In this document: positions 1 through 11,732 of the stretch, one piece after another
How the letters are laid out: each line of letters opens with the position of its first letter
Numbering within the stretch: the stretch's first letter is position 1
Assembly: GCA_028023455.1 (NCBI GenBank)
Contig: JAQFVV010000012.1
Coordinates: 10,392,499 to 10,456,498 of the forward strand
Reading direction: 5' to 3'
Length of the DNA: 64,000 bases
Origin: Epiperipatus broadwayi
Taxonomy: Eukaryota; Onychophora; Udeonychophora; Euonychophora; Peripatidae
Position numbers and translations under genes: made by a program
Notes under the pieces: model-generated
What the model was told of the DNA's origin: nothing
Databases searched by the model: none
Seen by the model: the letters and a program-made list of their open reading frames with translations, nothing else

Positions 1-236
1 AACTAAGCCCTCAGACAATGAAAACAGAACCATAGGCAAATACACAGTTTACAAGTTTACATTTTTCAGACACCCACCTAAGAATTTATTTGGATTGTAT
101 CAATAATATCTATTTATTTGTTCTGAAGTTATGTAGTTTTCAACCATGTATTTTTAACAATGTAATTATGAACAATAAAGTTCGATTTGAAACATCATCA
201 TCATCATAATAATAATAATAATGGTGGTGGTGGCTT
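1..236 (+). other. Possible retroelement 3' tail with AATAAA and trinucleotide run
   Basis: The stretch ends with an AATAAA signal at about 173-178, a T-rich segment, then (TCA)n(TAA)n(TGG)n at 192-234. A polyadenylation signal followed directly by a short repeat run is common at the 3' end of CR1/L2-like LINEs and SINEs, so this may be a truncated tail inserted upstream of the window. No coding signature is visible. The family is not recognised. Confidence 0.25.
192..234. repeat. Compound trinucleotide microsatellite
   Basis: Consecutive TCA, TAA and TGG units, directly visible. It may be the tail of the element in the first 190 bases. Confidence 0.85.
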
Positions 237-1074
237 TACTAATCAAGAGTTCATGAATACAAATAAATGACAGAGAGGAATCATGATCCATGTACCCTGA
301 GCTCAAGATTCTGCCACTACCATGCAAATTTCTATATTATTGATAAATGTAAATAAGCAATAGATGTTTAAAAAAGATGGAATAAACTTTCTCTAAACTT
401 CATTATTTTATGAGAAAGAAAAAAAAGCAACTTTTTTACACAATATCAAAACTTTTTGAAAAAGTTGAAATAATTTAAACTTCACACTAGTTGAACTATT
501 ATTAAATCTTACCATGTAATATCAGCAAGTAAGTGGGTGTGGCAACAAAAACTTTTATTAGAAAATAAGTACCTTTTTTGAACATTTCAACATGAATTAT
601 GAAATGTATTAACCTTTAATAGTACTGTTATTAAAAGTGATGTGATATTAAATTTTCAATGGGGAAATTATAGATAAACAAAATAAAAAAATGTTTCTTT
701 TCAATAACATTCAAATCCATTAAGCCTTCAAGTTAAGATAATTACTACTAACGTGGTAGTAGTCAATCAATCTATCCCCCCCCCCCAAAAAAAAAAAAAA
801 AAACCCATTACTATTAGGCAAAATTTTAAATGAAACATCGAAATAGATTTTAAATATTTTTTTGACAAACCAATCAAATATACAAATGCATAAAAAAAAT
901 TTATAGAACGCAAAATTTTACAAACGTTTGTATATTTATTAATAATGTGTGGACGTGTGCTTGCGTGCATTTGAATAAAAAAAATAGGTAGCTTAAGATA
1001 ACTTTATTAAATATAGTGTAGGTCCATCATTTATATAAAAAAAAATGCTTGAAATTTTATGTAGTCAGAATTAT
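237..1074. other. AT-rich spacer with C/A homopolymers
   Basis: No gene or recognisable repeat. The only notable feature is a C run followed by an A run at about 776-803, which is prone to replication slippage and sequencing error. Confidence 0.6.
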
Positions 1075-1099
1075 ATCATCATAATCATTATAAATCATT

Positions 1100-2500
1100 A
1101 ACAATTCACTGCAGGATGAAGGTCTCTCCAACTTCAATCCATTTTTTCTGATCTCTAGCATCTCTTCACAACATCACCCTGCATACTTCCTTATTTCATC
1201 TGTCTATGTCACATGTGATCTCATTATAGTTCTTTTACAATCTCTTGAAATCCAGCTTAAGATTTCAACTATCCATCTATTATCATCTCTTCTACATGTC
1301 CAGCCCAACTCCAGTCCCTTAATTCTTTCAATGATGTCAGTAACATCTGTTTGTTCTCTTATCCATGTATTTCATTTTTTATCTCTTCTTGTTAGTGCTA
1401 ACTTGCATCTCTCCATCATTCTTTGAGTAGTCTGAAGTCTCTGTATTGCTCTTCTGTTAAATTGTCCCAGTTTTGGATCTATAAGTAAGAAATGATAAAG
1501 CAACATTTATTTAAAACCTTCCTTTTCAAACACATGGGCAAAGTTATTTCTACCAAAATCTGATGAAGGTATTTGTAGTTGTTAGCTTCTAATTTATCAT
1601 TATCAATTTTTATTTTCATCTTTTGAGAAAATCCATTGAACATTACTTTAGTCTTTTTAACATTTACTTTTAGTCCTAGTTTCTTACTTTCATCTGACAA
1701 TTCTTGCAACACTTCTTGAAGCTCTGAAACATCATCTGCAAAATCTAAAAGATTTAAGTAATCAGTTTATTTTTATACCTTCAATTTTCCATTTTAAATT
1801 ACAAAATACTTCTTGCAGCACTGCTGTAAAACGTTTTGAAGTTATGAAGTCACTATGTCTTTCACATTTCTCAATATTAACCTTCCTAACATCATTATGT
1901 AATCTAATTGTTGCTGTTGCATTTTTATAAATATTTGTTAGAATATGACATTATCCTGGATAAATACCTTGATGGTCCAATGCTTTAATCACTGAAGAAA
2001 TGCTTATAGAATCAAATGCCTTTTCATAGTCTACAAATTGAAAGCATAATGGCAACTCATATTCATTGATCTTTTCTATAACTTCTTTTAATACTCGTAT
2101 AAGATCCATTGTACTAAAGCCACTTTTAAATCCAGCTTGTTCTTGGTTGAAATCCAAACTCTCTGTAGATGAGCTGCAATTATCTTGGTAAAAATATTGT
2201 ACAAAACTGATAAAGACTACTGGGCTTGTAATTTCTAATATCCTTTTAATCATGTTTTTTAAATATTAATATTAATACTGTATTTTTTTTAGTCATCTGG
2301 AACATTTTTATCATTTAGACATTTGGTATATAACTGCCAATTTTTTTTCTATTTATTTATTGCTTCTTTAAGATATATGAATTATAATTCCATCACAACC
2401 TGAAGCTTTTCCCTTCTTCATAAATTTAATTGCATGTCTCACTTCATTTAAAAACCTGAACAATTTAGAAGATATTATGGCTGTAGAGGGTACTTGTTCT
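1100..2500 (-). pseudogene. RTE reverse transcriptase and C-terminal domain, degraded
   Basis: This is the polymerase part of the RTE element. The fragment at 2253-1951 has the fingers/palm blocks: QAGFKSGFSTMDLI, then FQFVDYEKAFDSI with the first catalytic Asp. The catalytic FADD box is intact at 1742-1731 and is followed by ELQEVLQELSDESKKLGL and KKTKVMFNG, which is normal block spacing. Downstream, 1480-1100 holds the RTE C-terminal region in another frame, including RAIQRLQTTQRMMERCK, TDVTDIIERIKGLELGWTCR and DDNRW. Several frameshifts and stops separate the parts. The YEKAFDS and FADD blocks place it in RTE rather than CR1. Confidence 0.85.
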
Positions 2501-3066
2501 TTATAAGTATATAATTATTGATAGAACTATTCTATACATTTCATGATGTCATCCCTCTTCTTAGTAATATTTCCATCTTTTTTTCCTACCAATACCAAAA
2601 TGTTGTTTTACATTATTATCAACTCTTTTTCACACCATTTTACAAAGCTCAAGATATTCAATCCTTCTTAATGCATCATTTTTATATAATTCAATATTCT
2701 TTCTTTCTTTTTTGATAAATTCTCTAGGGTCAATAAAAATTTTATTGGTCAATTGCTGCTTTTTTCTACCAGCTATCTTTGTTGCAATTTTTAAAAGTGT
2801 ATCAGTTACTTTCTTATTAATTTCATTCAAATCTGAATCATGCTCAAAATCTGCTAATATTTGAAAATGATTTGCAAGTTCTAATTTAAATTCATTAGAA
2901 TGTTTCCGAAGATTAGGAATATCAACTGTAAATACTGTTTTTCTTAATAATTTTTGTCTCTCTAGTTTTGCATTAACATGTATGTTACATCTTACTAATC
3001 AATGATCACTTCCTGTGTTCGATTTGTTAAAAACATTATAATCTTGAAATATGTATTTTCTATTAG

Positions 3067-3670
3067 TCAAAATATAATCCAATTCTGTCCTTCACTTGGA
3101 TGCTTCCATGTCCATTTCCTTTTAACATTTTTCACAAAATAAGAATTCATAATATAAAGTTTTTCTTTTTCTGCAAACTTCACAAGTCTATGTCCTCTCT
3201 CATTTCTATTACTATAACCAAATTTACTTACAGCACTTTCAACTTTCAATTGTTTACCAATTCTAGCATTAAAGTCTCTTATAACAATTTTGGAATGTTG
3301 TTTGGTCTGATCAAAAGATTTTTGTACATCCATATAAAAATTATCTACTACTTTATCACTATGGGAACTTGTTGTGACATAAACATGAATTATCTGCATT
3401 TGATATCTACTATTAAGTTGAATAAATAATCTTGCCACTCTGTCTGATAAAACATCAATCTCCACAATATTGTTTTTCCACTACTCCACTTGTATTTCCA
3501 ATATTTATGCATTTGTAGTAGACTATATGTCAACTTTTAAATCAATTGTCTCTTCATCTTTTCTTCTAACTTCACAAAGTCCAATAATGTCCCATTTAAT
3601 ATGAGACAATTCTTCTTCCAATTCTTGCAATCTTCCTTCACTTGAAAGTGATCTGCAATTATAAATCCCT
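3067..3670 (-). pseudogene. RTE endonuclease domain, degraded
   Basis: The N-terminal endonuclease of the RTE polyprotein nicks target DNA to start target-primed reverse transcription. Near 3670-3570 a frame reads CRSLSSEGRLQELEEEL, then WDIIGLCEVRRKDEE, matching the first two endonuclease blocks including the catalytic-type Glu. The segment at 3465-3067 continues with an RDFNARIG block (D-x-N motif), then RNERGHRLVKF and RKWTWKHPSEGQN, both characteristic of RTE endonucleases. A stop and frameshift separate the first block from the rest near 3480-3540. The final SDH block was not found in frame, so the domain is unlikely to work. Confidence 0.8.
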
Positions 3671-3840
3671 AAATCAAAAGGCTATCATCAAATGGCAGCT
3701 TGGATCCATAATTAGATAATTGTTAGCACCCAATGCCTTCATCCACCAACTGCTACCTTGGCTAGTGACTTTACTGCCTCCTGGAAATAAGGGACATGAT
3801 TTACTTTTGTCTGTCATGACTATAAATATCTATTAGGAAA

Positions 3841-5239
3841 AATTTTTATTTTCCACTCACACATTCATTCTGCTTCAAGAAAACTCAAGTGATATTTCAG
3901 TTGAGAAATAACAATCAACTAAGAAGAAAAACCATTGATCTTAAACACAGAGGTAAAAAGCCAATAAACTCATCATGCTGGATAATGTGCATTGGTGAAC
4001 AGCCCATCCATGCAAATAATCAAATAGTAATAACAGACATGACAATAAAAACATATGGAATGGACATTAGAAATTTACCTTGATCAGTTCCTTTAAGGCC
4101 TTCAAGAGGAATCAAAGGTTCTCCTTTCAGTTAATAGCAAACTTCTTTCTGCAGCCAGAATTATATAATAAATTAAAAATATGAAGCCATACCTCATTGT
4201 GTCTTAAGTAGTATCAAATGATATGTAATATAATATTCATCTTTCACATGTCAATATTTGACTACCATATTCATTCTATTTTTTTTTCCCAGAATATTTA
4301 AATATTCTGAAATGATAATGCATTCACGCAGACAATGATTGAACCAAGAATGCCATTCTAGAGTATCCCATTCATGATAATTCCAAAATCATATTAATAA
4401 GTTTTCTTTATGACAATTTCCCAGACAAAAATGTATTCATGGACTAGGATTTTTCAAATGGCTTAAATGTTCTACTTCTGTTATTGCTGTTATTTTTTTT
4501 TTCTTGGAAGTAATCTTTAATAATGTCCATTTGTCTTTCTCAATAAGCTTTGATTTCTATCCAAAAATTCTCTCATTGTTAATAAATGCAGATTTGAGAG
4601 AGTTAATCTTAAAAACATTTAATTGTGCAGCAATAATGAACACTGTCATTCCAAGTAGTCAGTTGCTAACATTTTGAATTTCATTAAATTCAAGACAGTT
4701 TACAAAATTTCTTCTCTCAGACTTATGAAAATCATATTCCTGTCAAATATTCCTTGTAGCCTTTGTATGGGTCTATATACAAAAAAATATTGTATTGATA
4801 ACTATTTCCATTTCTGTAAAACAATGTAATAATATAAAATGCTAATATGACAACATTATTTTAAATTAATCCCTATAAAAGTATTTCCATTAAATATCTG
4901 TCATTTGATTAAAAACCTTTATATGAATGCAAAAATTCATATATAATCATGAATTTTTATAATACACACACACATATATATAGCAAATTTGTTTCAACAT
5001 ATGTATATAAAATGTGCATATCTATATAGACATTAAAATTTCAATAACATATTAATACTGGTGACAGACTTTTATGCAAGTGTTTGCCATAGTAATGATA
5101 TCATTTGTACTCGCTATTTTTATTTACAATCAATTATTCACTACTACTATCTTTAAAACAAATTTCAATTTTTTTTTTTAAAAAAACAACTACCATTTTT
5201 AAAGATTGATAATGGAATGCAATAGTGATTTCATTAAAG
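3841..5239. other. AT-rich spacer, no recognised feature
   Basis: A short open stretch at 3889-4083 has no recognisable motif and may be chance. The remainder is AT-rich with short CA/TA runs near 4965-5000. Confidence 0.5.
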
Positions 5240-5420
5240 CAAGGGTGGGAACCTTTTTTTATGCTAAGGGTTATTTAAATATTTATAATATCATTTGCAG
5301 GTCATACGGAATTATTGACTTAAAAATTAGCCTGCTATGTTTGATCAAACAATTCATTTATACCTAATCATTAGGGATGAACAGTCTTTTTAGCTGGTAA
5401 GCCAATTTCAAGTTCCTCTT
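5240..5420 (+). mobile_element. hAT terminal segment (GTF2IRD2-like type)
   Basis: The sequence begins CAAGGGTGGGAACCTTTTTT, a one- or two-base variant of the CAGGGGTGGgcAACC terminal inverted repeat of hAT elements related to GTF2IRD2 and Charlie transposases. The following GCTAAGGGTTATTTAAATAT, GCAGGTCATACGGAATTATT and AAAAATTAGCCTGCTATGTT resemble the conserved subterminal region of that group. No transposase is attached and the far end was not found, so it is a fragment or a short non-autonomous copy. The relation to the transposase relic at 24.6-26.5 kb is inferred from family type only. Confidence 0.5.
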
Positions 5421-6248
5421 GTTAAATGACTATATTTTTCTGTGAATTAAGAATAAAATAACATCTTTATTATTTAATGACTGTTCCATGTTTAATAAGA
5501 ATTTTCCAATTTGCCTTGTAACTATTCTTCATGACATATTTTTATTCTTCAATTTCTTTTTATGTTCTGGACAGATTAATTCTACAGCAGCTAGCATGCA
5601 GTCATTTATAAACTCCTTTCAAAAAATGGTTTTAAAGTTTTTGCTTTTTTTAAAATAATATAATTTACCTTCATAGAATTTTCTGACTGATATGGATTTT
5701 TTATGAAATATGTCAGCCACTTCACAAAGTCTTTTTTAAGTTTTATATGTTAATATTTATTTATTTCTCAACAATTTTATGTAATCAGAATGTTTTAATA
5801 GTGTCTTTTAATACTGTGTTCTTTATTAACTGAAATACTTTCCAGATATATCAGGCACATTGAATTATTATTTTCTTCTATAAAAACAAATGTGTTGATC
5901 CATTTCTATTGAAATATGCAATTAACTATGCCAATTTTTTTTACCTTATTCAGTGTAGCCATACTAACAACAACAATAATAATAAAAAATCAGAGTAAAA
6001 ATCTAATTTTATTTTTGTGACTATACAATTTGTCTGTGAAAATCTGTATAAAAACAAACAAAATGTAATCAGATAGACCACACAGAATAATTTGTTGGGA
6101 TATTGCACTTATGATAAAATGCATTAAAACTATTATAAAAGTTGGATGTTGTTGAGAAAATAAATATTATACTTAACTCTTAATTCAATATTTGAACTAT
6201 ATGTGTGTTTAAATAGAAGTTTTTTTGTTTTATATAGGATTATTTTAT
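5421..6248. other. AT-rich spacer
   Basis: No gene or repeat recognised. The first part may be the degraded interior of the hAT fragment. Confidence 0.5.
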
Positions 6249-6360
6249 ATATGCAATTGAAAAAAGTCTGGGACCATATTGAGAGCTTTTGAAGGCCAGT
6301 TACCTATTCCTACACTAAAACCATGTCATCTGCAAATAAAATGGTAGCTTTGATACTTAA
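6249..6360 (-). pseudogene. Short LINE reverse-transcriptase relic (FADD box)
   Basis: On the minus strand this reads KATILFADDMVLV, two stops, then TGLQKLSIWSQTFFNC. This is the RT catalytic FADD box with the correct downstream pattern (LQ, then L.IWS). Only about 35 codons survive. The clade cannot be fixed. It differs from the RTE copy and from family L in this window, so it is a third LINE lineage. Confidence 0.6.
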
Positions 6361-7869
6361 AATATACAATACAATACAAAGTTTATTCATTATACAATAT
6401 CCAATATTGTTTTTATTATAAAATTAAAATTAAAATATGATTAATGTATTTTATCTGATTTTCATTCAGTATCCTTACATGACAGTCAGTGCTTTCATTT
6501 ATGACATATTTAAAATGAAGAAGATTTTCATCATTAATAACTGCAAAAGCAAAAAAAAAAGTTTCACTCAATATAGGAGTAATCAAAAACTACTTTGATC
6601 ACATATAAATAACATACTGTATTAATATTAAATTTTTAATTATGTACATTAAATACAATACATATATTATGGATTAAAATTCTTATGAACATTATTTTAC
6701 TTGCAGTAAAAATATATATTAATTGTAATTAGAAAATATTACAATTATCATAATTATTTTATGGTTTGATCATTATTCAGACAGCCATCATAACATCTGA
6801 TTGGCTGTCAGATAAATATTATAATTATAAATTATTTTGAGTGAAAAATAAAAAAAAATAAAGATTTTGTGCATTATACAATTAATAATCAACTTTATAT
6901 AATCAAAGTTTTCAAACACAAGTTAAAAATATCATTTATAGGCTTAATTTTAAATCAATAATCTCATACTTTGCTTCTGACGTGGAAGGTAATGGAGGTT
7001 ATTAAAAATCATCTTTATATTGACCAGCAAAAAAAAAAAAAATCATTTAAATTATTAAAACTTCAGCAATCAATTGTACATTGCATTTCTTTATCAAATT
7101 TCCATCTAATTTCACTGCATTAATTTCAATTTGTAAAGCATGTTTTAAAAAAAGTTAACAACAGTGCTGTTAATCACAAACATAAAAAACTTTAGTGCAT
7201 CAAAAAAGTTATTTCTTTTTAAAAAAATTTAAAATATACATTATAATTAGTTAATTTTTTCTCCTTTGTGTTTTATTTTAATGAATAAAATTAGGAAATA
7301 TTCTCTTGCTATGCAAAAAACAAAAGGAAAGAAAACAATAAAAAAAATTATATTTTTTTAAAATTGTAACTACATAAATGTTTTTATATAGTATATTTCT
7401 CATCAGTTACCTTTTTTTTTTTTTAATAATATGCTTAATAAAATGTTTATTCATTAATATGTTTTTTCAACTCAAGCTTCATTATTTTAACTGAATTCTT
7501 ATATATTTTGAACTTAAATAATTAATTATTTTTTCCTCCATAAGAACTCATTATAACTGCATATTTTTTATATAAGATTTTTGATTTACAATGCATTTTG
7601 AGACATCAGTTATCCTTTCTAACCAGGATAAATATGCATATATAGGCATTAATACAACTAATTATGTAATATATTGTATAAATATTAAATTTAATTGGTG
7701 AAATTTATATAAAATAATTAAATTCTATCTGATTAATATAATTTCAGTATGTGCTAATTAATTATGTAACAGGCACACAATAATAATTGTGAATTTCATC
7801 AAATATTTTTTCCCCAGAGGTTGTAAAAAAAATGAATTTTTTTTATTTCTATCCATTTAATTACCCATG
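6361..7869. other. Very AT-rich spacer
   Basis: No gene recognised. A small hairpin with arms GACAGCCATCA/CTGATTGGCTGTC sits at about 6780-6812. Several A or T homopolymers of 10-14 bases are present. Confidence 0.55.
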
Positions 7870-9555
7870 TATGTCTTAATCCTCTAACAGGTTGATATTT
7901 TCTATTGCTAAACCTTGTAGCAATTTTTGTCAAACTTCACCCTTTCATTTTATTATAAATTTTTATTCTATATTAAAACTCACTATATTGAACTTAATTT
8001 CTTACAAATCTATACTTAGCAATTAAAAAAGACTAAATATTTGAAGTTTCACATGAAAAAAGATTATTATGTAATGAGAAAAAAATACATTTTTATCATT
8101 ACACAATAGGGAGAAAAGAAATCAAGTGTACAAGTAAAAAAAAAAATCTTTGATAACTAAAACTTTTTCTAAAATGGAAATTAATAAATCTATAAACTTC
8201 TGTTGTAAAATGTTAAAATTGAATTTGCAATTTTAAAAATATCTCGAAAGATCCTGCCTGATATTAGTAAACTGACAGTGATCAGTTTCATAATGTTTCT
8301 TTGTTAGCATTATGATAAAATTTATTAACATCTATTTTTAAAACCAAAATATATACAACTAAAATCAAAATGTGTACATGTATATTTTGGTTTTAAATAA
8401 TTATTACACAATTATCGTATAAAAATAATCAGGAATATTTAATAAAGTATACAAAAAATAATATCTTTTGTTATTCTAACAATTTTCTCAAAGTAATCTC
8501 ACAAACTCAAAAACAAAGAATCAAAAACATTAAATATGTTAGGCAAGACAAACACATGGAGGCTGAATTAAATAGACTTTGAACTTTACTGACTATTGAA
8601 ACTGCTGATCATGTCTGTTTTTTTTTTTAAATTAATAAATCAATAGTTATTAATTCCCATTTTTCACTCTTTTATTAATTTAAAGAAATATCTCTACTGA
8701 TAGCTATAGAAAAGCAATTTAACCCTCTAACGGATTATTTTTGTCACTGATCTGGATAAAATCTTTTTTATGTTAAAATTCAATGAATTAAATTTCTTTT
8801 TAATTTAATTTTATGAATGTAAAACTTTTAAAAAAATTGTATTTGAGCTTATAAAACATTGAAAAAATAAGTTGTAAAAAAGAACAAATAATGTAATACA
8901 TTATTCAATGATATGGTAAAAAAAACACTCTTCATAAAATCAATGAAATCTTTTTTATTTTAAATTTATTTTTAAAGTGCTAATGAGTAAATAATAATTT
9001 CTTGAAAATGTTTCAAATTCTGCTTTAAAATTTTAAAATTGGTTTATAATTTTTAGAATATCTACAGAAGATTCTAATACTATCCATTTTGACAGATAAT
9101 ATTATTGTGTGATCAGTGTCACGAGGCATTGCCTTCTCAACACTGTAGTTTTCTTTGTTATCATTATGGTTGAATTTACTATCATTTTTTTTTAAAAAAA
9201 CATATATGAATAAAATCAAAATGTATGTGTATATTTTTTGTTTTAAATAATTATTAAACAATTATTAAGTAAAAATAATGAGAAACATTTAATATAGTAG
9301 GAAAACATTATTTTCTTTATTCCAAAAAAAGTTCTCAAAGTAATCTCACAAAAACCATAAAATCCACATTACAAAAAAGTAAACCGTCAATGACTTGAAA
9401 ACTGTATCTTTTTCTTTTTCTTTTTTTTTTTGAGAACAATCCAAAAAAATTGTTTGATGATTTCTGAAAGTCTGAAAGATATTGATTTTTAAAATTCTTT
9501 AAAAAATGATATTAATATCGGCTAAGATAGCAATAGAAGAGTGATTTAAAGCAGA
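7870..9555. repeat. Tandem duplication, two diverged units of about 0.83 kb
   Basis: Unit 1 (about 7870-8715) and unit 2 (about 8716-9555) share ordered landmarks: TCCTCTAACAGG/CCCTCTAACGG at 7880 and 8722; CAATTTTAAAAATATC/AATTTTTAGAATATC near 8230 and 9050; GATCAGT near 8280 and 9112; TTCTTTGTTAGCATTATG/TTCTTTGTTATCATTATG near 8298 and 9152; and CTCAAAGTAATCTCACAAA near 8489 and 9335. The spacing is constant at about 820-845 bp. The units are strongly diverged and non-coding. This is either an old local duplication or two copies of an unknown repeat. Confidence 0.7.
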
Positions 9556-10332
9556 ATTATCATGCTATCCCTGAAGTAAACAGTTACATGAGCAAATGGG
9601 ACTGATAAATAAAAAATTAAAGTGGCTAAACTATCAGCTTTATTTCCAAAGTAAAGTCACATTAAATACAAGGCCTTATAACTGTTCAGTTATCTCTAAA
9701 AAAAAAAAAATACTATTTAATCATTGCATATATTCCATCTTTTACATTTTGAAAAGGGAAGTTTGTTTAATATGAAAAATTCAAGGCCATACTGATTTGT
9801 AATTAGTGACATTGGGTTTAGTCCAACTAATGAAGGGGGCTCACAATGTACAATTCAAAATTTAACTATTATATAATGTTATATCTTAGTCAAATAATGA
9901 ATTAATAAAAAGTACTTAAATGGTGCCATTTATAATAATAATATAAACTTATACTAATTATAAAGTTATTTTAGAATGACATTTTAAAACATCTCTCTCT
10001 AAAATAAAAATCCTATTTTTTTTATCCTTGTTTTTTTTTTTTTCATGACGAAGATTATTGATAAAATACATAATATATAATGTGAATTTTTAAATTTTAA
10101 ATCCTGATAAAGATAGCAGAAATGTTTTTCTTATGCTACATTATGATTACAGACAACAGATGCCCTGAACATGAAAAACTGTTTATAAAATTAAAAAAAA
10201 TTTTTTTTTTACTTATTTCTACATTTTTTACTTCTTATTCAACATTGTTTTAGAAATATGGTTATTAGAGTACTGGTTATTATAAATGTAGATATTAAGA
10301 AACTACACATACACATCTAAAGCTATTTACCA
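9556..10332. other. AT-rich spacer
   Basis: Nothing recognised. Abutting A and T homopolymers at about 10192-10210 form a potential hairpin. Confidence 0.5.
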
Positions 10333-10346
10333 TTATGGTTATAATG
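10333..10346. repeat. Target-site duplication, left copy
   Basis: TTATGGTTATAATG, identical to 11397-11410. Confidence 0.75.
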
Positions 10347-10483
10347 TAAGATTTGAAATACCAGGCCCTCTTATAACTGGAGTCTAATTGTAAATATAAG
10401 GGATTTGAACTGAGACTTTCAAGACTCTTCACCATCCACACTATCTCATATTACTGATACACATGACCACACACATGCAGAAA

Positions 10484-10556
10484 AAATAAATAATCACCAA
10501 TATGTATTTCATGTTAAACCAGCACTTATCTGTTGGTCCAGACTACCATCTCCCAT
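10484..10556 (-). ncRNA. Hammerhead ribozyme, degenerate copy
   Basis: On the minus strand the order is stem I 5' strand ending CCAA, core CAGATAA (consensus CTGATGA), stem II GTGCT/AACAT around a GGTTT loop, GAAA, a short stem III, ATA, then TTGG pairing with CCAA. The outer stem I pairing TAGT/ATTA is kept with one wobble. Two core changes and two stem II mismatches mean it is very unlikely to cleave. Confidence 0.65.
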
Positions 10557-10822
10557 ATATATATATACAATGCTCAGTTTATATTAAGATAACAAATCCT
10601 TACACTTTAATGGACAGGCTTCAACCACTCCAACATCCAACTCTGCAGCCATCCATACAATTGAAAATCTGATGATAGAATCTCCCAAATCCCATGCTGA
10701 TGCCAATATTGTTGTCATGCTCATGTTGACCTCAAGTCACTCTGACCCCTCATATATAGGGCAGTATCCATTTAAATACATAGAAGAGGGATGGGCAGAA
10801 TGCAGGCTTATTATGTAAGATT

Positions 10823-10852
10823 TGAAATATGTATATTGGTGATTATCTATCT
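10823..10852 (+). ncRNA. 3' half of a hammerhead ribozyme at the palindrome centre
   Basis: This segment starts at GAAA and contains the short stem III, the ATA cleavage triplet, TTGG and the outer stem I strand ending TATC. The CTGATGA half is absent, because the arm begins here at the junction with the inverted left arm. Cleavage would fall after 10835. Confidence 0.6.
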
Positions 10853-11242
10853 TTCCTGCATGTGTGTGGTTATGTGTATCAGTAGTATGAGATAGTGTGG
10901 ATAGTGAAAGGCATGAAAGTCTGAGTCCAAATCCCCTATATTTATAATTAGGCTCCAGGTATAAGAGTGCCTAGTATTTTAAATCTTACATATTAAGCCT
11001 GCATTCTGCCCATCCCTCTTCTATGTATTTATATGGATACGTTCCTATATATGAGGGGTCAGAGTGATTTGAGGTCAACATGGGCATGACAACAATATTG
11101 GCATCAGCATGGGATTTGGGAATTCTATCATCAGATTTTCAATTGTATGGATGGCTGAAGAGTTGGAAGTTAGAGTGGGTTGAAGCCTGTCCATTAAAGT
11201 GTAAGAATTTGCTATCTTAGCATTCATTATAAATATATGTAT

Positions 11243-11313
11243 GGGAAATGGCAGTCTGGACCAACTGATGAGTGCTGCTTTGGCACAAAATAGTATATTG
11301 GTGAGTATTTATC
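11243..11313 (+). ncRNA. Hammerhead ribozyme with one core change
   Basis: Stem I CCAA, perfect CTGATGA core, stem II GTGCT/GGCAC closed by a T-G wobble around GCTTT, AAAA in place of GAAA, short stem III, ATA cleavage triplet at 11295-11297, then TTGG. The lost G12 is expected to abolish cleavage. The outer stem I helix is partly disrupted. Confidence 0.7.
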
Positions 11314-11396
11314 TTGGGTGTGGTCATGTGTATCAATAGTATGAGATAGTGTGGATAGTAAAGGGGCTTGAAAGTCTGAATTCAATTACCCTATAT

Positions 11397-11410
11397 TTAT
11401 GGTTATAATG
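11397..11410. repeat. Target-site duplication, right copy
   Basis: TTATGGTTATAATG, identical to 10333-10346, directly after the CCCTATATT end of the hammerhead array. Confidence 0.75.
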
Positions 11411-11732
11411 ATAACCACATATATACATGCATATCATTTTTAAAAATCTACATAACTATTGTATAATTAATTATAAGCGGTTTTCTTTCATAACAAATAA
11501 TATTTTACAAAAAAAAAAAAAATGAATTTTTGTAACTTTTAAAAAGATTTACAAAAACAAAATTAATACATATTTATGAAGCATATTATAATTTCATTAA
11601 TGAAGCTATTATTTTTAAAGATCATTTTGAAAGAAAATGGATTAGGAAGTATTTTAATCTAGGCAATTTTAAAATAATCATTTCTATACACATACAATAA
11701 AATGTAAGTAGTAATAATAACAATAATGAGCT

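Larger units (their letters stand above)
1075..3840 (-). mobile_element. RTE-clade non-LTR retrotransposon relic
   Basis: Minus-strand LINE of about 2.75 kb. Reading from the right there is a leader (about 3840-3680), an apurinic-type endonuclease (3670-3067), reverse transcriptase (about 2500-1480) and a C-terminal region ending near 1100 in the RTE-typical motif encoding RPSSCSE (CACTGCAGGATGAAGG on the plus strand). Beyond that the plus strand has an ATCATCATAATCATTA run, matching the short-repeat 3' tails of RTE elements. The reading frame changes repeatedly and carries stops, so the copy is dead. Length is close to a full RTE element (usually about 3.2 kb). Family assignment is firm from the conserved blocks; the subfamily is not known. 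Confidence 0.85.
10347..11396. mobile_element. Inverted/tandem array of a hammerhead-ribozyme repeat (retrozyme-like)
   Basis: Left arm (minus, about 10826-10347): spacer, hammerhead, tRNA-like region, tail. Right arm (plus, about 10823-11396): 3' half of a hammerhead, tRNA-like region, tail, spacer, a second hammerhead and a second tRNA-like region. The spacer is shared by both arms, with landmarks AAGCCTGCATTCTGCCCATC, GAGGTCAACATG and GAAGCCTGTCCATTAAAGTG. In the right arm, successive predicted cleavage sites at 10835 and 11297 define a tandem unit of 462 bp. The whole block is flanked by TTATGGTTATAATG at 10333-10346 and 11397-11410, a perfect 14-bp duplication, so it probably inserted as one piece. 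Retrozymes are the known elements with this plan; the mobility mechanism is inferred. Confidence 0.7.

Noticed and set aside
3100-3429. 109-codon plus-strand open frame over the RTE endonuclease
   Set aside because: Antisense shadow of the minus-strand endonuclease, which has clear family motifs.
7372-7412. CTGATGAGAAA on the minus strand
   Set aside because: There is no room for stem II between the two core boxes.
10668-10690. CTGATGATAGAA in the spacer of the hammerhead repeat
   Set aside because: No stem II or GAAA box follows, and it is not structurally conserved in the other arm.
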